Origin: Nostoc sp. TH1S01
GTDB lineage: Bacteria; Cyanobacteriota; Cyanobacteriia; Cyanobacteriales; Nostocaceae
NCBI GenBank assembly: GCA_018993265.1
Contig: JAGKSW010000066.1
Coordinates: forward strand, 1-40,571
Direction of reading: 5' to 3'
DNA length: 40,571 nt
A model generated the notes under the pieces. That model had not been told where the DNA came from. It searched no databases and saw only the letters and a list, made by a program, of their open reading frames with translations. Each line of letters opens with the position of its first letter. Position 1 is the first letter of the stretch. Position numbers and translations under genes: made by a program. Below, in pieces: positions 33,870 through 40,571 of this stretch.

Positions 33870-34011
33870 ATTATGTATTTTTCACCATATTCCGCTACTA
33901 AATATACCTAAAGGTTAAGTAAATACTATCTTTGAAAGATGAGTTATAGCAATAATTGTTTTATAATGTTGCTTTAATTTTTGTCGTTAAATTGAAACAA
34001 TCACATTAATT

Positions 34012-35028
34012 ATGACCAAATGGATTTTACCGGCCGCACTGATTTTAGTTAGCTTATTAATTGGCATAGTTTGCGAAAAATTTCTCTTCCAGAAGTTCAA
34101 AAAAATTATTATTCAAAAACATATTCCTGGCAGCCGGATAATTTTTCAGGCTTTACATCGAGTAACTTTTATTTGGTTTGTCTTAGCTGGTTTTTCATCT
34201 GCTTTAGTTGCCGCATCTCCCCACCTCAGCCCAGAATTAAAGATTGTTCTCCAAAGAATCATTACAATTGTTTTTCTCTGTTCAGTTACTTTAGTTTTAG
34301 CAACCCTGACTGCTGGTTTTGTGAATGTATTTATTCGGAAAACAGAAGGAGTTTCAGCTTCATTAATTTCCAATCTTGCTAAAGCTGCCGTTTTAATTCT
34401 AGGTGCTTTAATCATCTTACAAACAGTAGGTGTAGAAATCACACCGATAGTTACAACTTTAGGAATTGGTGGTATCGCAGTTGGTTTAGCACTGCAAGAT
34501 ACCTTAGCCAATTTATTTTCTGGTTTTTACTTAATTATTTCTAAGCAGGTAAGAACTGGAGATTACGTCAAGCTAGAGGAAGGACATGAAGGTTACGTTA
34601 CAGATATTACTTGGCGCAATACTACAATTAAAGAGCTTTCCAATAATGTGGTGATTGTCCCTAATTCTAAATTAGCTTCCGCAATTTTTACTAATTATCA
34701 TCTTCCGGCTAAGGAAATTACCTTAACAATGAACGTGGGAGTTAGTTATGACAGCGATTTAGAACATGTCGAAAGAGTTACTGTCGAAGTTGCTAAAGAT
34801 GTAATGCGAGAAATTGCCCCAGAATTAATTGCCAACGAACCTTATATTAGATTTCATACATTCAATGATTTTAGTATAGATTTTACTTTGTATATGCGTG
34901 TAAGTGAATACTTTGATCAGCGTATGGGTAAACATTTATTTGTCAAAAAATTACACAAACGTTATAAAGAATCTGGTATTTCTATTCCCTTTCCCATCAG
35001 AGATATTTATGTTCACAATAATAATTGA
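34012..35028 (+). CDS. MscS-family mechanosensitive channel
   Basis: A 338-residue membrane protein with about four to five helices; the pore-lining helix reads GIGGIAVGLALQDTLANLFS, followed by GFYLIISKQVRTGDYVKLEE and the beta domain (GYVTDITWRNTTIKELSNN, VVIVPNSKLA). It releases solutes under hypo-osmotic shock. Start ATG is close after an AT-rich region. It is isolated. Confidence 0.9.
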   Translation: MTKWILPAALILVSLLIGIVCEKFLFQKFKKIIIQKHIPGSRIIFQALHRVTFIWFVLAGFSSALVAASPHLSPELKIVLQRIITIVFLCSVTLVLATLTAGFVNVFIRKTEGVSASLISNLAKAAVLILGALIILQTVGVEITPIVTTLGIGGIAVGLALQDTLANLFSGFYLIISKQVRTGDYVKLEEGHEGYVTDITWRNTTIKELSNNVVIVPNSKLASAIFTNYHLPAKEITLTMNVGVSYDSDLEHVERVTVEVAKDVMREIAPELIANEPYIRFHTFNDFSIDFTLYMRVSEYFDQRMGKHLFVKKLHKRYKESGISIPFPIRDIYVHNNN

Positions 35029-35029
35029 A

Positions 35030-35068
35030 TTTAGAGGCTAGAGGCTAGGGACTAGGGACTAAGGGTTA
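35030..35068. repeat. Heptamer array GAGGCTA/GGGACTA
   Basis: AGAGGCTAGAGGCTAGGGAC then TAGGGACTAAGGGTT, between mscS-like and the hydrolase gene. Downstream (35115-35165) the text CCTCCGTGTACCTTTGCGTT and CTCCGCGTACCTCTGCGTTA is a second, 20-bp-scale repeat. Confidence 0.75.
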
Positions 35069-35253
35069 TAAAAGAAATGTTTTTATTCTCTATGAAGATG
35101 CAGATAATTAGTGAAAACCTCCGTGTACCTTTGCGTTAACCTCCGCGTACCTCTGCGTTAAACAAGTTAGGATTTAACGCAGATTCTCAAAGAATTGGTT
35201 AATTGTCAATCAATTATTAAATAAAATAGAATAATACTTTACGAATATTAATA

Positions 35254-36144
35254 ATGACTGGAACCACACAGCAACTACCTTCAGTTACTTTAGAAAAACT
35301 CATTTGGACTTGGCAAGGGCATCAAATTCAATATACCGTCATGGGTACAGGTAAGCCATTAGTATTGGTGCATGGCTTTGGTGCTTCTATCGGTCATTGG
35401 CGGAAAAATATCCCGGTGTTAGCCGAGGCTGGTTATCGGGTATATGCTGTAGATTTGTTGGGTTTTGGCGGTTCTGATAAACCACCATTAAATTACTGTG
35501 TAGAAATCTGGGTAGAATTACTCAAAGATTTTTGGACGGCGCATATTCAAGAACCTGCGGTATTTATTGGTAACTCCATTGGGGCACTGATTAGCTTGAT
35601 AGTGTTAACAAAACATCCTGAAATTAGTGCTGCTGGGGTGTTAATTAACTCAGCGGGTGGTTTGAGTCATCGTCCTCACGAATTGAACCCACCACTACGT
35701 ATTGTGATGGCGACTTTTAATCGTGTGGTGCGATCGCCTTTAACTGGTAAATTTGTTTTTAACCGCATCCGCCAAAAATCTCAAATTCGTCGCACTTTAT
35801 ATCAGGTTTACCGTAACCGGGCTGCTGTTACTGATGAATTAGTTGATTTACTTTATACACCCTCGTGCGACCCAGGAGCGCAACAAGTATTTGCTTCCAT
35901 CCTGACAGCGCCTCCAGGCCCTAGTCCAGAGGAACTTTTACCCAAAGTTGAACGTCCTTTATTAGTGATTTGGGGCGCTGATGACCCTTGGACACCCATT
36001 ACTGGGGCGAAGATTTACGAAGAGGCGCGTGCGAATGGTAAAGATATCAAAATTGTTCCCATTCCTAACGCCGGTCATTGTCCCCACGATGAAGTTCCAG
36101 ATATTGTCAACACCCAAATGATCAATTGGTTAACACAAATCTGA
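35254..36144 (+). CDS. Alpha/beta hydrolase
   Basis: A 296-residue alpha/beta hydrolase. The oxyanion loop is HGFGAS (40-45), the nucleophile elbow GNSIG has Ser108, the acid is Asp in WGADDPWTP (about 244) and the base His in AGHCPHDE (about 274). The type resembles cyanobacterial epoxide-hydrolase/pheophytinase-like enzymes; the substrate cannot be told. No signal peptide. Confidence 0.88.
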   Translation: MTGTTQQLPSVTLEKLIWTWQGHQIQYTVMGTGKPLVLVHGFGASIGHWRKNIPVLAEAGYRVYAVDLLGFGGSDKPPLNYCVEIWVELLKDFWTAHIQEPAVFIGNSIGALISLIVLTKHPEISAAGVLINSAGGLSHRPHELNPPLRIVMATFNRVVRSPLTGKFVFNRIRQKSQIRRTLYQVYRNRAAVTDELVDLLYTPSCDPGAQQVFASILTAPPGPSPEELLPKVERPLLVIWGADDPWTPITGAKIYEEARANGKDIKIVPIPNAGHCPHDEVPDIVNTQMINWLTQI

Positions 36145-36178
36145 AGTCTGAAGTGTGAAGTCTGAAGTATGAAGTGTT
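36144..36178. repeat. STRR heptamer array (TGAAGTC/TGAAGTG/TGAAGTA)
   Basis: TGAAGTC TGAAGTG TGAAGTC TGAAGTA TGAAGTG begin at the stop codon of the hydrolase gene. A second group (TTCAGAC TTCATAC TTCATCC TTCACAC, 36295-36322) is in opposite sense, so the 150 bp between them could form a stem. Confidence 0.8.
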
Positions 36179-36388
36179 AATTTCTGTATTTACAGAGAGT
36201 TTCAAGTTAGTGAAGTAAAGTATCTAGGTTTTCCAGCCCGACATCAAGATGATTTTACTTCTGAATTCTGACTCCTGAATTCTGCTTTCTCTTTCAGACT
36301 TCATACTTCATCCTTCACACTTTATTTACCGGGTGAGTACCTTTTATTCTGATTGCACCTTGACAAAATCAAACTCAGGTGGTGTGTA

Positions 36389-37393
36389 ATGGAGCTTGAT
36401 GTGCGTAATAAAGGGACAATTCCCGTCAGTCACCATCCAGATTTTTCTGTGCAAGGCTATCGAGTGATTCGAGAACTGGGACGTAATCACGCAGATGGAC
36501 GCATTACTTACCTTGCTTATGACTGTAAATCTCAACAATCAGTAGTCATTAAAAAGTTCAACATTGCCCATGAAACTACTGATTGGTCAGGTTCAAAAGC
36601 TTATGAACGGGAAATTGCAATTTTACAACAAATAGAACATCCCCGCATTCCTCGCTACATAAATTCTTTCGCAACTTCGGAACATTTTTATTTAGTCCAA
36701 GAGTATAAAAATGCTGTACCTTTGGGGGCAAAATGTAACTGTTCTCCGACGGAAGTTAAGCAGATAGCCATATCACTTTTAGAAATTTTGGTTTATTTGC
36801 AACAAAAAATTGATCCAATTATTCATCGGGATATTAAACCAGAAAATATTTTAGTTGACGAACAACTGAATGCTTATTTAGTTGATTTTGGTTTGGCTCG
36901 CCAGCAAAGTGTCAAAATAGCTTTCACTACCTTATCTGCTGGTACTCCTGGTTTTATTCCTCCAGAAGAACAGTTTGGTTATGCTTTGACAAAGGCTTCA
37001 GATTTATATAGTGTTGGCGCAACATTGATTTGCTTACTCACCAATAGCCAAACAGCGAATATTGGTCATAGCGGCTTACAATTTCCCAAATTAGAAAATC
37101 ATTTCCATCCTAGTTTTCGGTCTTGGTTATGGACAATGGTGCAACCTAACTGGAAAGACCGCTATCCCAATGCAACAGTTGCTTTAGCTGCACTTCAATC
37201 AATTCCAGTTACAGGTAAGGCTTCTGTCATTGAAATTTTACTAGCTGCAATGAAGTTGAAAAAACGTACAGCGATGTTAGCCTTAGCAGGGCTGGGAATG
37301 TTAGCAGTAGGATTAACAACGTTAATTTTTTCGCAACCGGGTGGTGCAACCCAGCAGTTAGAAGAAAGCCAATCTTTAATTGATTTCCAGTAA
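36389..37393 (+). CDS. Ser/Thr protein kinase with a C-terminal membrane helix
   Basis: A 334-residue Hanks-type kinase: catalytic Lys in [17 protein letters not shown] in VDFGLA, APE-like PEEQFG. The glycine loop is unusual ([14 protein letters not shown], not GxGxxG). A hydrophobic helix ([20 protein letters not shown]) lies close to the C-terminus, with only about 20 residues after it. The ATG at 36389 is chosen because AGGTGGT lies 6-7 nt upstream. Its 3' end overlaps the convergent rimM by 18 bp. Substrate unknown. Confidence 0.88.
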   Translation: MELDVRNKGTIPVSHHPDFSVQGYRVIRELGRNHADGRITYLAYDCKSQQSVVIKKFNIAHETTDWSGSKAYEREIAILQQIEHPRIPRYINSFATSEHFYLVQEYKNAVPLGAKCNCSPTEVKQIAISLLEILVYLQQKIDPIIHRDIKPENILVDEQLNAYLVDFGLARQQSVKIAFTTLSAGTPGFIPPEEQFGYALTKASDLYSVGATLICLLTNSQTANIGHSGLQFPKLENHFHPSFRSWLWTMVQPNWKDRYPNATVALAALQSIPVTGKASVIEILLAAMKLKKRTAMLALAGLGMLAVGLTTLIFSQPGGATQQLEESQSLIDFQ

Positions 37394-37990
37394 CCCTGGT
37401 GGCGGTAAAATTTCCACGCGCCGAGATGCTATATCTACGACTGGTGTGATTTCTTTGACAAAGGGAATTAAAACTGTTTTGTTAGCTTTTTCATGATTGA
37501 GTAATTCCACTTCGAGTAAATCGTTACCTGCGGGGATGACATCTACCACTTTCCCCAACAATTCACCGGATGTTTGCAAGAAAACTTCCAAACCAATTAA
37601 ATCCACAACATGATATTCATCTTCGCCTAATTCGGGGCGATCGCTTGCCGGCACAAATAATCTACAATCACGTAATTCCTCAGCTTGGTTACGGTTGTCC
37701 ACCCCAGCTATGCTAATCACGTATAAGTTTTTTCCTTCCAAATAACGCCCGTCTAATAATTCTATTGGTTGCGGTTCTGTTTGCCCAGGACGCAATAACC
37801 AACGTGTTCCCGGTACTTCAAAACGTTCGGGAAAATCCGTTTCTGGATAAACTCGTAATTCACCAGCCAACCCTTGAGGCGCAACAATTTTCCCAATTGC
37901 CAACCAATCATCTAAATTGGGGAGTTGGGAGTTGGGAGTTGGGAGTGGGGATTTTTTTTCAGTTTTTTGATTCTTCTGTTTTTTGGTCAT
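37376..37990 (-). CDS. rimM: Ribosome maturation factor RimM
   Basis: A 204-residue factor for 30S subunit maturation, binding S19. [20 protein letters not shown] is the N-terminal beta-barrel start, and the PRC-barrel ([14 protein letters not shown]...[15 protein letters not shown]) follows. The first about 25 residues ([20 protein letters not shown]) precede the normal start; their [10 protein letters not shown] part is encoded by a TTGGGAG tandem heptamer array (37917-37951). A real start further downstream is possible but no in-frame Met is near. Confidence 0.92.
   Translation of the reverse strand: MTKKQKNQKTEKKSPLPTPNSQLPNLDDWLAIGKIVAPQGLAGELRVYPETDFPERFEVPGTRWLLRPGQTEPQPIELLDGRYLEGKNLYVISIAGVDNRNQAEELRDCRLFVPASDRPELGEDEYHVVDLIGLEVFLQTSGELLGKVVDVIPAGNDLLEVELLNHEKANKTVLIPFVKEITPVVDIASRRVEILPPPGLLEIN
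37917..37951 (-). repeat. Heptamer (TTGGGAG) array inside the 5' end of rimM
   Basis: TTGGGGAGTTGGGAGTTGGG and two further units, ending GGAGTGGGGA. On the coding strand it gives [11 protein letters not shown]. This is a repeat-encoded N-terminal extension. Confidence 0.8.
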
Positions 37991-38052
37991 TTGTGATTAT
38001 TCTTCTCCTACTGCCTACGGTGTACAAACAAATCTCCGTGTGGTGAACCTGT

Positions 38053-38171
38053 CCCGCCTCGGAATAAATTCCGAGTCTCATAGCGCAAGTCCTCTCAAGA
38101 GGACTCAAGGAAAAACTCAGTCCACTTAAGTGGACTTTTGCCATGAGCCTGGAACTTTAGTTCTAGGCGGG
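38053..38171. repeat. BIME-like structured repeat, copy 1
   Basis: Two inverted 53-nt arms around a 13-nt centre (CAAGGAAAAACTC). The left arm has hairpins CTCGGAAT/ATTCCGAG and AGTCCTCT/AGAGGACT, the right arm AGTCCACT/AGTGGACT and CCTGGAAC/GTTCTAGG. Arms are 40 of 53 identical, with the spacer ending ATGAG conserved and the ends CCCGCC/GGCGGG paired. Confidence 0.9.
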
Positions 38172-38212
38172 ATATGGTTTCAATACACAAATTTCGCCTT
38201 GGTATACACTGT

Positions 38213-38331
38213 CCCGCCTCGGAATAAATTCCGAGTCTCATAGCGCAAGTCCTCTCAAGAGGACTCAAGGAAAAACTCAGTCCACTTAAGTGGACTTTTG
38301 CTATGAGCCTGGAACTTTAGTTCTAGGCGGG
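38213..38331. repeat. BIME-like structured repeat, copy 2
   Basis: Same as copy 1 with a C-to-T change in the right spacer (TTTGCTATGAG instead of TTTGCCATGAG). Confidence 0.9.
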
Positions 38332-38378
38332 ATATGGTTTCAATACACAAATTTCTCCTTGTGTATACACTGTAGCCC

Positions 38379-38405
38379 TCTTCCCGACTCCCGACTCCCG
38401 ACTCC
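38379..38405. repeat. Heptamer array CCCGACT
   Basis: Three CCCGACT units end just before the aminotransferase stop (38413). Confidence 0.75.
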
Positions 38406-38412
38406 CTAATTT

Positions 38413-39696
38413 TCACGCACTTACCACAGCACGCTGATAAACTTGCTCGGCGACTTTAGCTAGACGCTGCATCCCAGCTACAATCTCAGCATCGCTGCCT
38501 GTCAAGCTAATGCGTAAACATTGGTGTTTGTGTGACCATTCTTCTTGTAACCCAGGGAAGAAGGTACTACCAGGAACAACTATGACTCCAACTTTTTTGA
38601 GTTCTTGGTAAAATTCCCAATCAGTGATGGGTAAATCTTTCAACCATAACCATGCAAAGATTGCGCCTTCACCACGGTGGAGGAACCAAGGTAAATCTTT
38701 AGGCATAGCAGCGTCTAGAGTAGTTTCCAGAACTGCAAACTTGTTTTGGTAAAAAGGCCGAATAACTTGTTCCGCAATTTCTCCTAGTTTACCGGAGTTG
38801 ATAGCACGAGAGGCGATCGCTTGTCCATAACGAGAAGCATGAATACACAAGTTTGTCTGGAAGGACTCAAGCACTTGAATGAACTTTTCATCACCAATAG
38901 CAACACCAATACGTTCACCTGGTAATCCTGCTTTAGACAAACTCATGCAGTGAATAATATTTTCCCCAAATATTGGCTGCATCTCTGTGAAATTCAAAGC
39001 CGGGAAAGGCGGCGCGTAAGCAGAATCAATCAATACAGGTACATTGTAATTTGCCGCGAGGGCAGCAATTTTGTTGACTTCATCGGCTGTCAGGACGTTT
39101 CCTGTAGGGTTGCATGGACGGGAGAAGATAATACAACCCGTTTGTTCTGACACCGCCAATTGGCTGAAATCGGGGCGATATTTAAATTTGTGGTTAGCTG
39201 CGTCTATATCCAGAGTTGGTTTATATGCAATTAAAGCTTCTGGTTGCAAACACACGCCGCCATAGCCTGTGTAGTCGGGACTTAGTGGTAAAACAATTTG
39301 TTGCAGTTCCCCGTTGCTGGTATAGCCACCAAAGGCATTTGCTGCGTAGAAATATAGACTTTGGCTACCGGGAGTAATTAAGATATTGCGAGAGGTTAAG
39401 TTTAAACCATAGCGTTTGTTGAAGTCATTTGCGATCGCTTCAATTAATGGCGCATAACCTTGACTTGCACCATAGCGACAAACCACTTCCCCATATTCTG
39501 CACTCGCCAACAGTTCCGCCGTTGCATCCCGCCACAACTGTTCCACCTCTGGCAAAATCAACGGATTTCCCGCACTTAAATTAATTAACTCCTGCCCCTG
39601 ACTCGCTTGCAACGTTTCTACAATGTCCTTCATAATTGCGCGTACACCAGTGAGGTTGGACATTTGAGCGCCAATTTTCGTTAGGGCAGGGTTCAT
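38413..39696 (-). CDS. avtA: Valine-pyruvate aminotransferase
   Basis: A 427-residue PLP-dependent fold-type I aminotransferase. CIIFSRPCNPTGNVLTADEV, DSAYAPPFP and CMSLSKAGLPGERIG (with the PLP Lys) match the AvtA pattern, which exchanges alanine/pyruvate with valine. The ATG at 39696 (MNPALTKIGAQMSNLTG) fits the family length; the frame runs to 39774, giving 26 unlikely extra residues. It is monocistronic here. Confidence 0.87.
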   Translation of the reverse strand: MNPALTKIGAQMSNLTGVRAIMKDIVETLQASQGQELINLSAGNPLILPEVEQLWRDATAELLASAEYGEVVCRYGASQGYAPLIEAIANDFNKRYGLNLTSRNILITPGSQSLYFYAANAFGGYTSNGELQQIVLPLSPDYTGYGGVCLQPEALIAYKPTLDIDAANHKFKYRPDFSQLAVSEQTGCIIFSRPCNPTGNVLTADEVNKIAALAANYNVPVLIDSAYAPPFPALNFTEMQPIFGENIIHCMSLSKAGLPGERIGVAIGDEKFIQVLESFQTNLCIHASRYGQAIASRAINSGKLGEIAEQVIRPFYQNKFAVLETTLDAAMPKDLPWFLHRGEGAIFAWLWLKDLPITDWEFYQELKKVGVIVVPGSTFFPGLQEEWSHKHQCLRISLTGSDAEIVAGMQRLAKVAEQVYQRAVVSA

Positions 39697-39920
39697 AAGC
39701 TTTGTAGAATTAGAATTAACTGAGATGTTGACAAAATTATAAAATTCATGCGGCGGATAGATATCATCTTCCACATTTGCCGCCTGTAACTAATGTACCA
39801 ATCTCACAAAAAAATGCAATTTTAGCTGAATCAAAAAGAAGCCTCTCGCCTACCCGCAAGGGAGGCGATGAGATGAATCTTTGGGCGATGAGGAGTCCCA
39901 CCCCCAACCAATAATGACTA

Positions 39921-40079
39921 TCACTCATTGAGGGAGTGGGGTGGGCGACGAATCGCCAAACTTTGGACTAAGGTTCTCAACGCTTCAGACATCGGGATAT
40001 CCAAAGTCTCTGCAAACTCTTTTAAAAGCCCCAACTCCCTGTCATTAAGCCTTGTTTCAACTCTGTGTTTTCTTGACAT
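39921..40079 (-). CDS. Small ribbon-helix-helix DNA-binding protein
   Basis: A 52-residue ORF, MSRKHRVETRLNDRELGLLK then EFAETLDIPMSEALRTLVQS. The beta-strand (HRVETRL) followed by helix, turn (LDIPMS) and helix is an Arc/CopG-type RHH. The start codon overlaps a perfect 10-bp inverted repeat. No partner toxin is seen on the left; an omega-RNA-like remnant lies about 200 bp upstream. Autoregulation by binding the palindrome is inferred. Confidence 0.78.
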   Translation of the reverse strand: MSRKHRVETRLNDRELGLLKEFAETLDIPMSEALRTLVQSLAIRRPPHSLNE

Positions 40080-40105
40080 AGTTACGACAAATCACCGTAA
40101 CTATG
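40077..40105. promoter_or_regulatory. Palindromic operator over the RHH start
   Basis: CATAGTTACG and CGTAACTATG are perfect inverted 10-mers with a 9-nt spacer. The outermost CAT is the start codon (minus strand) of the RHH gene. A -10-like TATATC (complement of 40105-40110) and a -35-like TTGATT (complement of 40129-40134), 18 nt apart, lie immediately beyond it, so a bound repressor would cover promoter and start. Confidence 0.75.
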
Positions 40106-40273
40106 ATATACTTAAGTTGTACAGGTTTAATCAAATTAATAGCTAATCGCTTCCTGTACGCTGAACCTTGACAACTCAGAGTATGGGGTTCTATCCAGTA
40201 ATAGACATTTGTGTGTCGCCACTGTGGGTAGGTAAAACTCTGGCAGTACAAAGGTGTTGAACATTTGTCTTGA
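40106..40273. other. Region between the RHH promoter and the tnpB remnant
   Basis: About 170 bp without a convincing ORF. It contains TATCCAGTA (40193-40201), which recurs at 40453, and nothing else I can name. It may be the decayed body of the mobile element. Confidence 0.35.
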
Positions 40274-40447
40274 AAAGTTGTTCATGGGGGAAACCCCCAA
40301 GACCACACTTTTCGCTTTGTATTGTTCAACTGTGCGGAGGGGCATCTCGTGCAGTCTAAACAAAGCTCAGTTAATGTCCGACGGGATACCGGGAGTCGCT
40401 GAGAAGCCCACACTGTACTGCTTGCAGTCAGTGTGGGAGTATGTCAC
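40274..40447 (+). mobile_element. Decayed 3' end of IS200/IS605 tnpB with omega-RNA-like hairpin
   Basis: A plus-strand frame open from 40274 to the TGA at 40400 contains FNCAEGHLVQSKQSSVNVRR, which resembles the variable C-terminal tails of cyanobacterial TnpB proteins (from memory, SKQSS-type endings). It is followed at once by GAGAAGCCCACACTG, the inner stem ACTGC/GCAGT, CAGTGTGGG and AGTATGTCAC (40401-40447): a hairpin with the GAAGCCC...GGG...GTCAC layout of IS605 right ends, where the TnpB omega RNA ends and the guide begins. No tnpB catalytic part or tnpA is in the window. A GGGGG-AAA-CCCCC hairpin lies at 40286-40298. Confidence 0.5.
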
Positions 40448-40571
40448 TTCATATCCAGTAGTGTATCTGTCAACCCTCAGAATTACTTAAGAGTCTTTTT
40501 CAAAATTCTAGATTTAGATCCCCCCACCTACGGCGATCCCCTTAAAAAGAAGTTGAGCCACTCCCCCGTTT
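40448..40571. other. Right end of window
   Basis: No gene or RNA recognised in the last 124 bp, after the omega-RNA-like hairpin. The final part is C-rich (GATCCCCCCACCTACGGCGA). Confidence 0.4.

Larger units (their letters stand above)
38051..38371. repeat. Tandem duplication of a 160-bp unit holding a BIME-like element
   Basis: 38051-38210 and 38211-38371 are nearly identical copies (one indel, a few substitutions). Each has a 119-bp structured element followed by GATATGGTTTCAATACACAA and a short tail ending TATACACT. The 30 bp before the first copy (TGTACAAACAAATCTCCGTG) resemble that tail and may be a decayed third copy. The region lies upstream of rimM and downstream of the aminotransferase gene. 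Confidence 0.88.

Noticed and set aside
40193-40461. TATCCAGTA direct repeat as a target duplication of the IS605-like relic
   Set aside because: A 9-bp match in a few hundred bp can be chance, and IS200/IS605 elements do not make target duplications.
40254-40490. 78-residue plus-strand ORF at the right end
   Set aside because: It crosses the hairpin and the tnpB-like stop in another frame and has no family resemblance; the tnpB-tail frame and omega-RNA hairpin explain the region better.

Overview
The window is chromosomal DNA of a filamentous, probably heterocyst-forming cyanobacterium (Nostoc/Anabaena/Calothrix type). The photosynthetic genes psaE (PSI), psb28 (PSII assembly), ndhO (NDH-1) and ycf66 make it a cyanobacterium. 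The very frequent GCGATCGC palindrome (HIP1) and the many heptanucleotide tandem repeats (STRR/LTRR type: TGAAGTC/TGAAGTA, GGGGAGT, GTGCTGA, CCTCTAA) between genes point to the Nostocales. No rRNA, tRNA or CRISPR array was seen.

Layout. 1-4400 is accessory: a tandem Nif11-domain protein, a lipoprotein plus acidic repeat-protein pair, a small protein coupled to a retropepsin-like protein, a winged-helix regulator and a small membrane protein. 4555-9970 is mostly housekeeping: mdh, ndhO, mutM, psaE, a PAP/fibrillin protein, a DUF3134 protein and mraY. 10101-13579 is accessory: a DUF433/DUF5615 toxin-antitoxin-like pair, a 21-bp minisatellite and a STAND (NB-ARC plus TPR) NTPase whose N-terminal domain is separated by one in-frame UGA. 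13631-18443 holds moaB, psb28, dtd, a COG0523 metal GTPase and cysS, with many STRRs between them. 19360-22324 is a tldD/tldE pair. 22757-31517 holds an XPB-type helicase, a Ser/Thr kinase, a COP23/protease/protease-WD40 operon, ycf66 and a SAP plus XPB-N-like protein that may partner the helicase. 31654-37990 has a coiled-coil protein overlapping coaD, a histone-deacetylase-like hydrolase, an MscS channel, an alpha/beta hydrolase, a second kinase and rimM. 38413-39696 is a valine-pyruvate aminotransferase. The right end carries an unlisted 52-aa ribbon-helix-helix gene under a perfect palindromic operator, and what looks like the decayed 3' end of an IS200/IS605 tnpB with its omega-RNA-like hairpin.

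Most interesting points: (1) a family of three BIME-like repeats (16630-16755, 38053-38171, 38213-38331) made of two inverted 53-nt arms, each with two hairpins whose stems differ by compensatory changes; (2) the in-frame UGA inside the STAND gene; (3) heptamer repeats that have entered the reading frames of cysS and rimM, and a duplicated 5' fragment of dtd; (4) the orphan RHH/operator next to an omega-RNA-like remnant; (5) the XPB helicase and its possible SAP-domain partner; (6) a secreted seven-blade WD40 protease whose blades alternate as if duplicated in pairs. No complete, clearly new multi-gene defence system is visible; the STAND gene is the nearest candidate. All family names rest on motif recognition by eye, without database searches.
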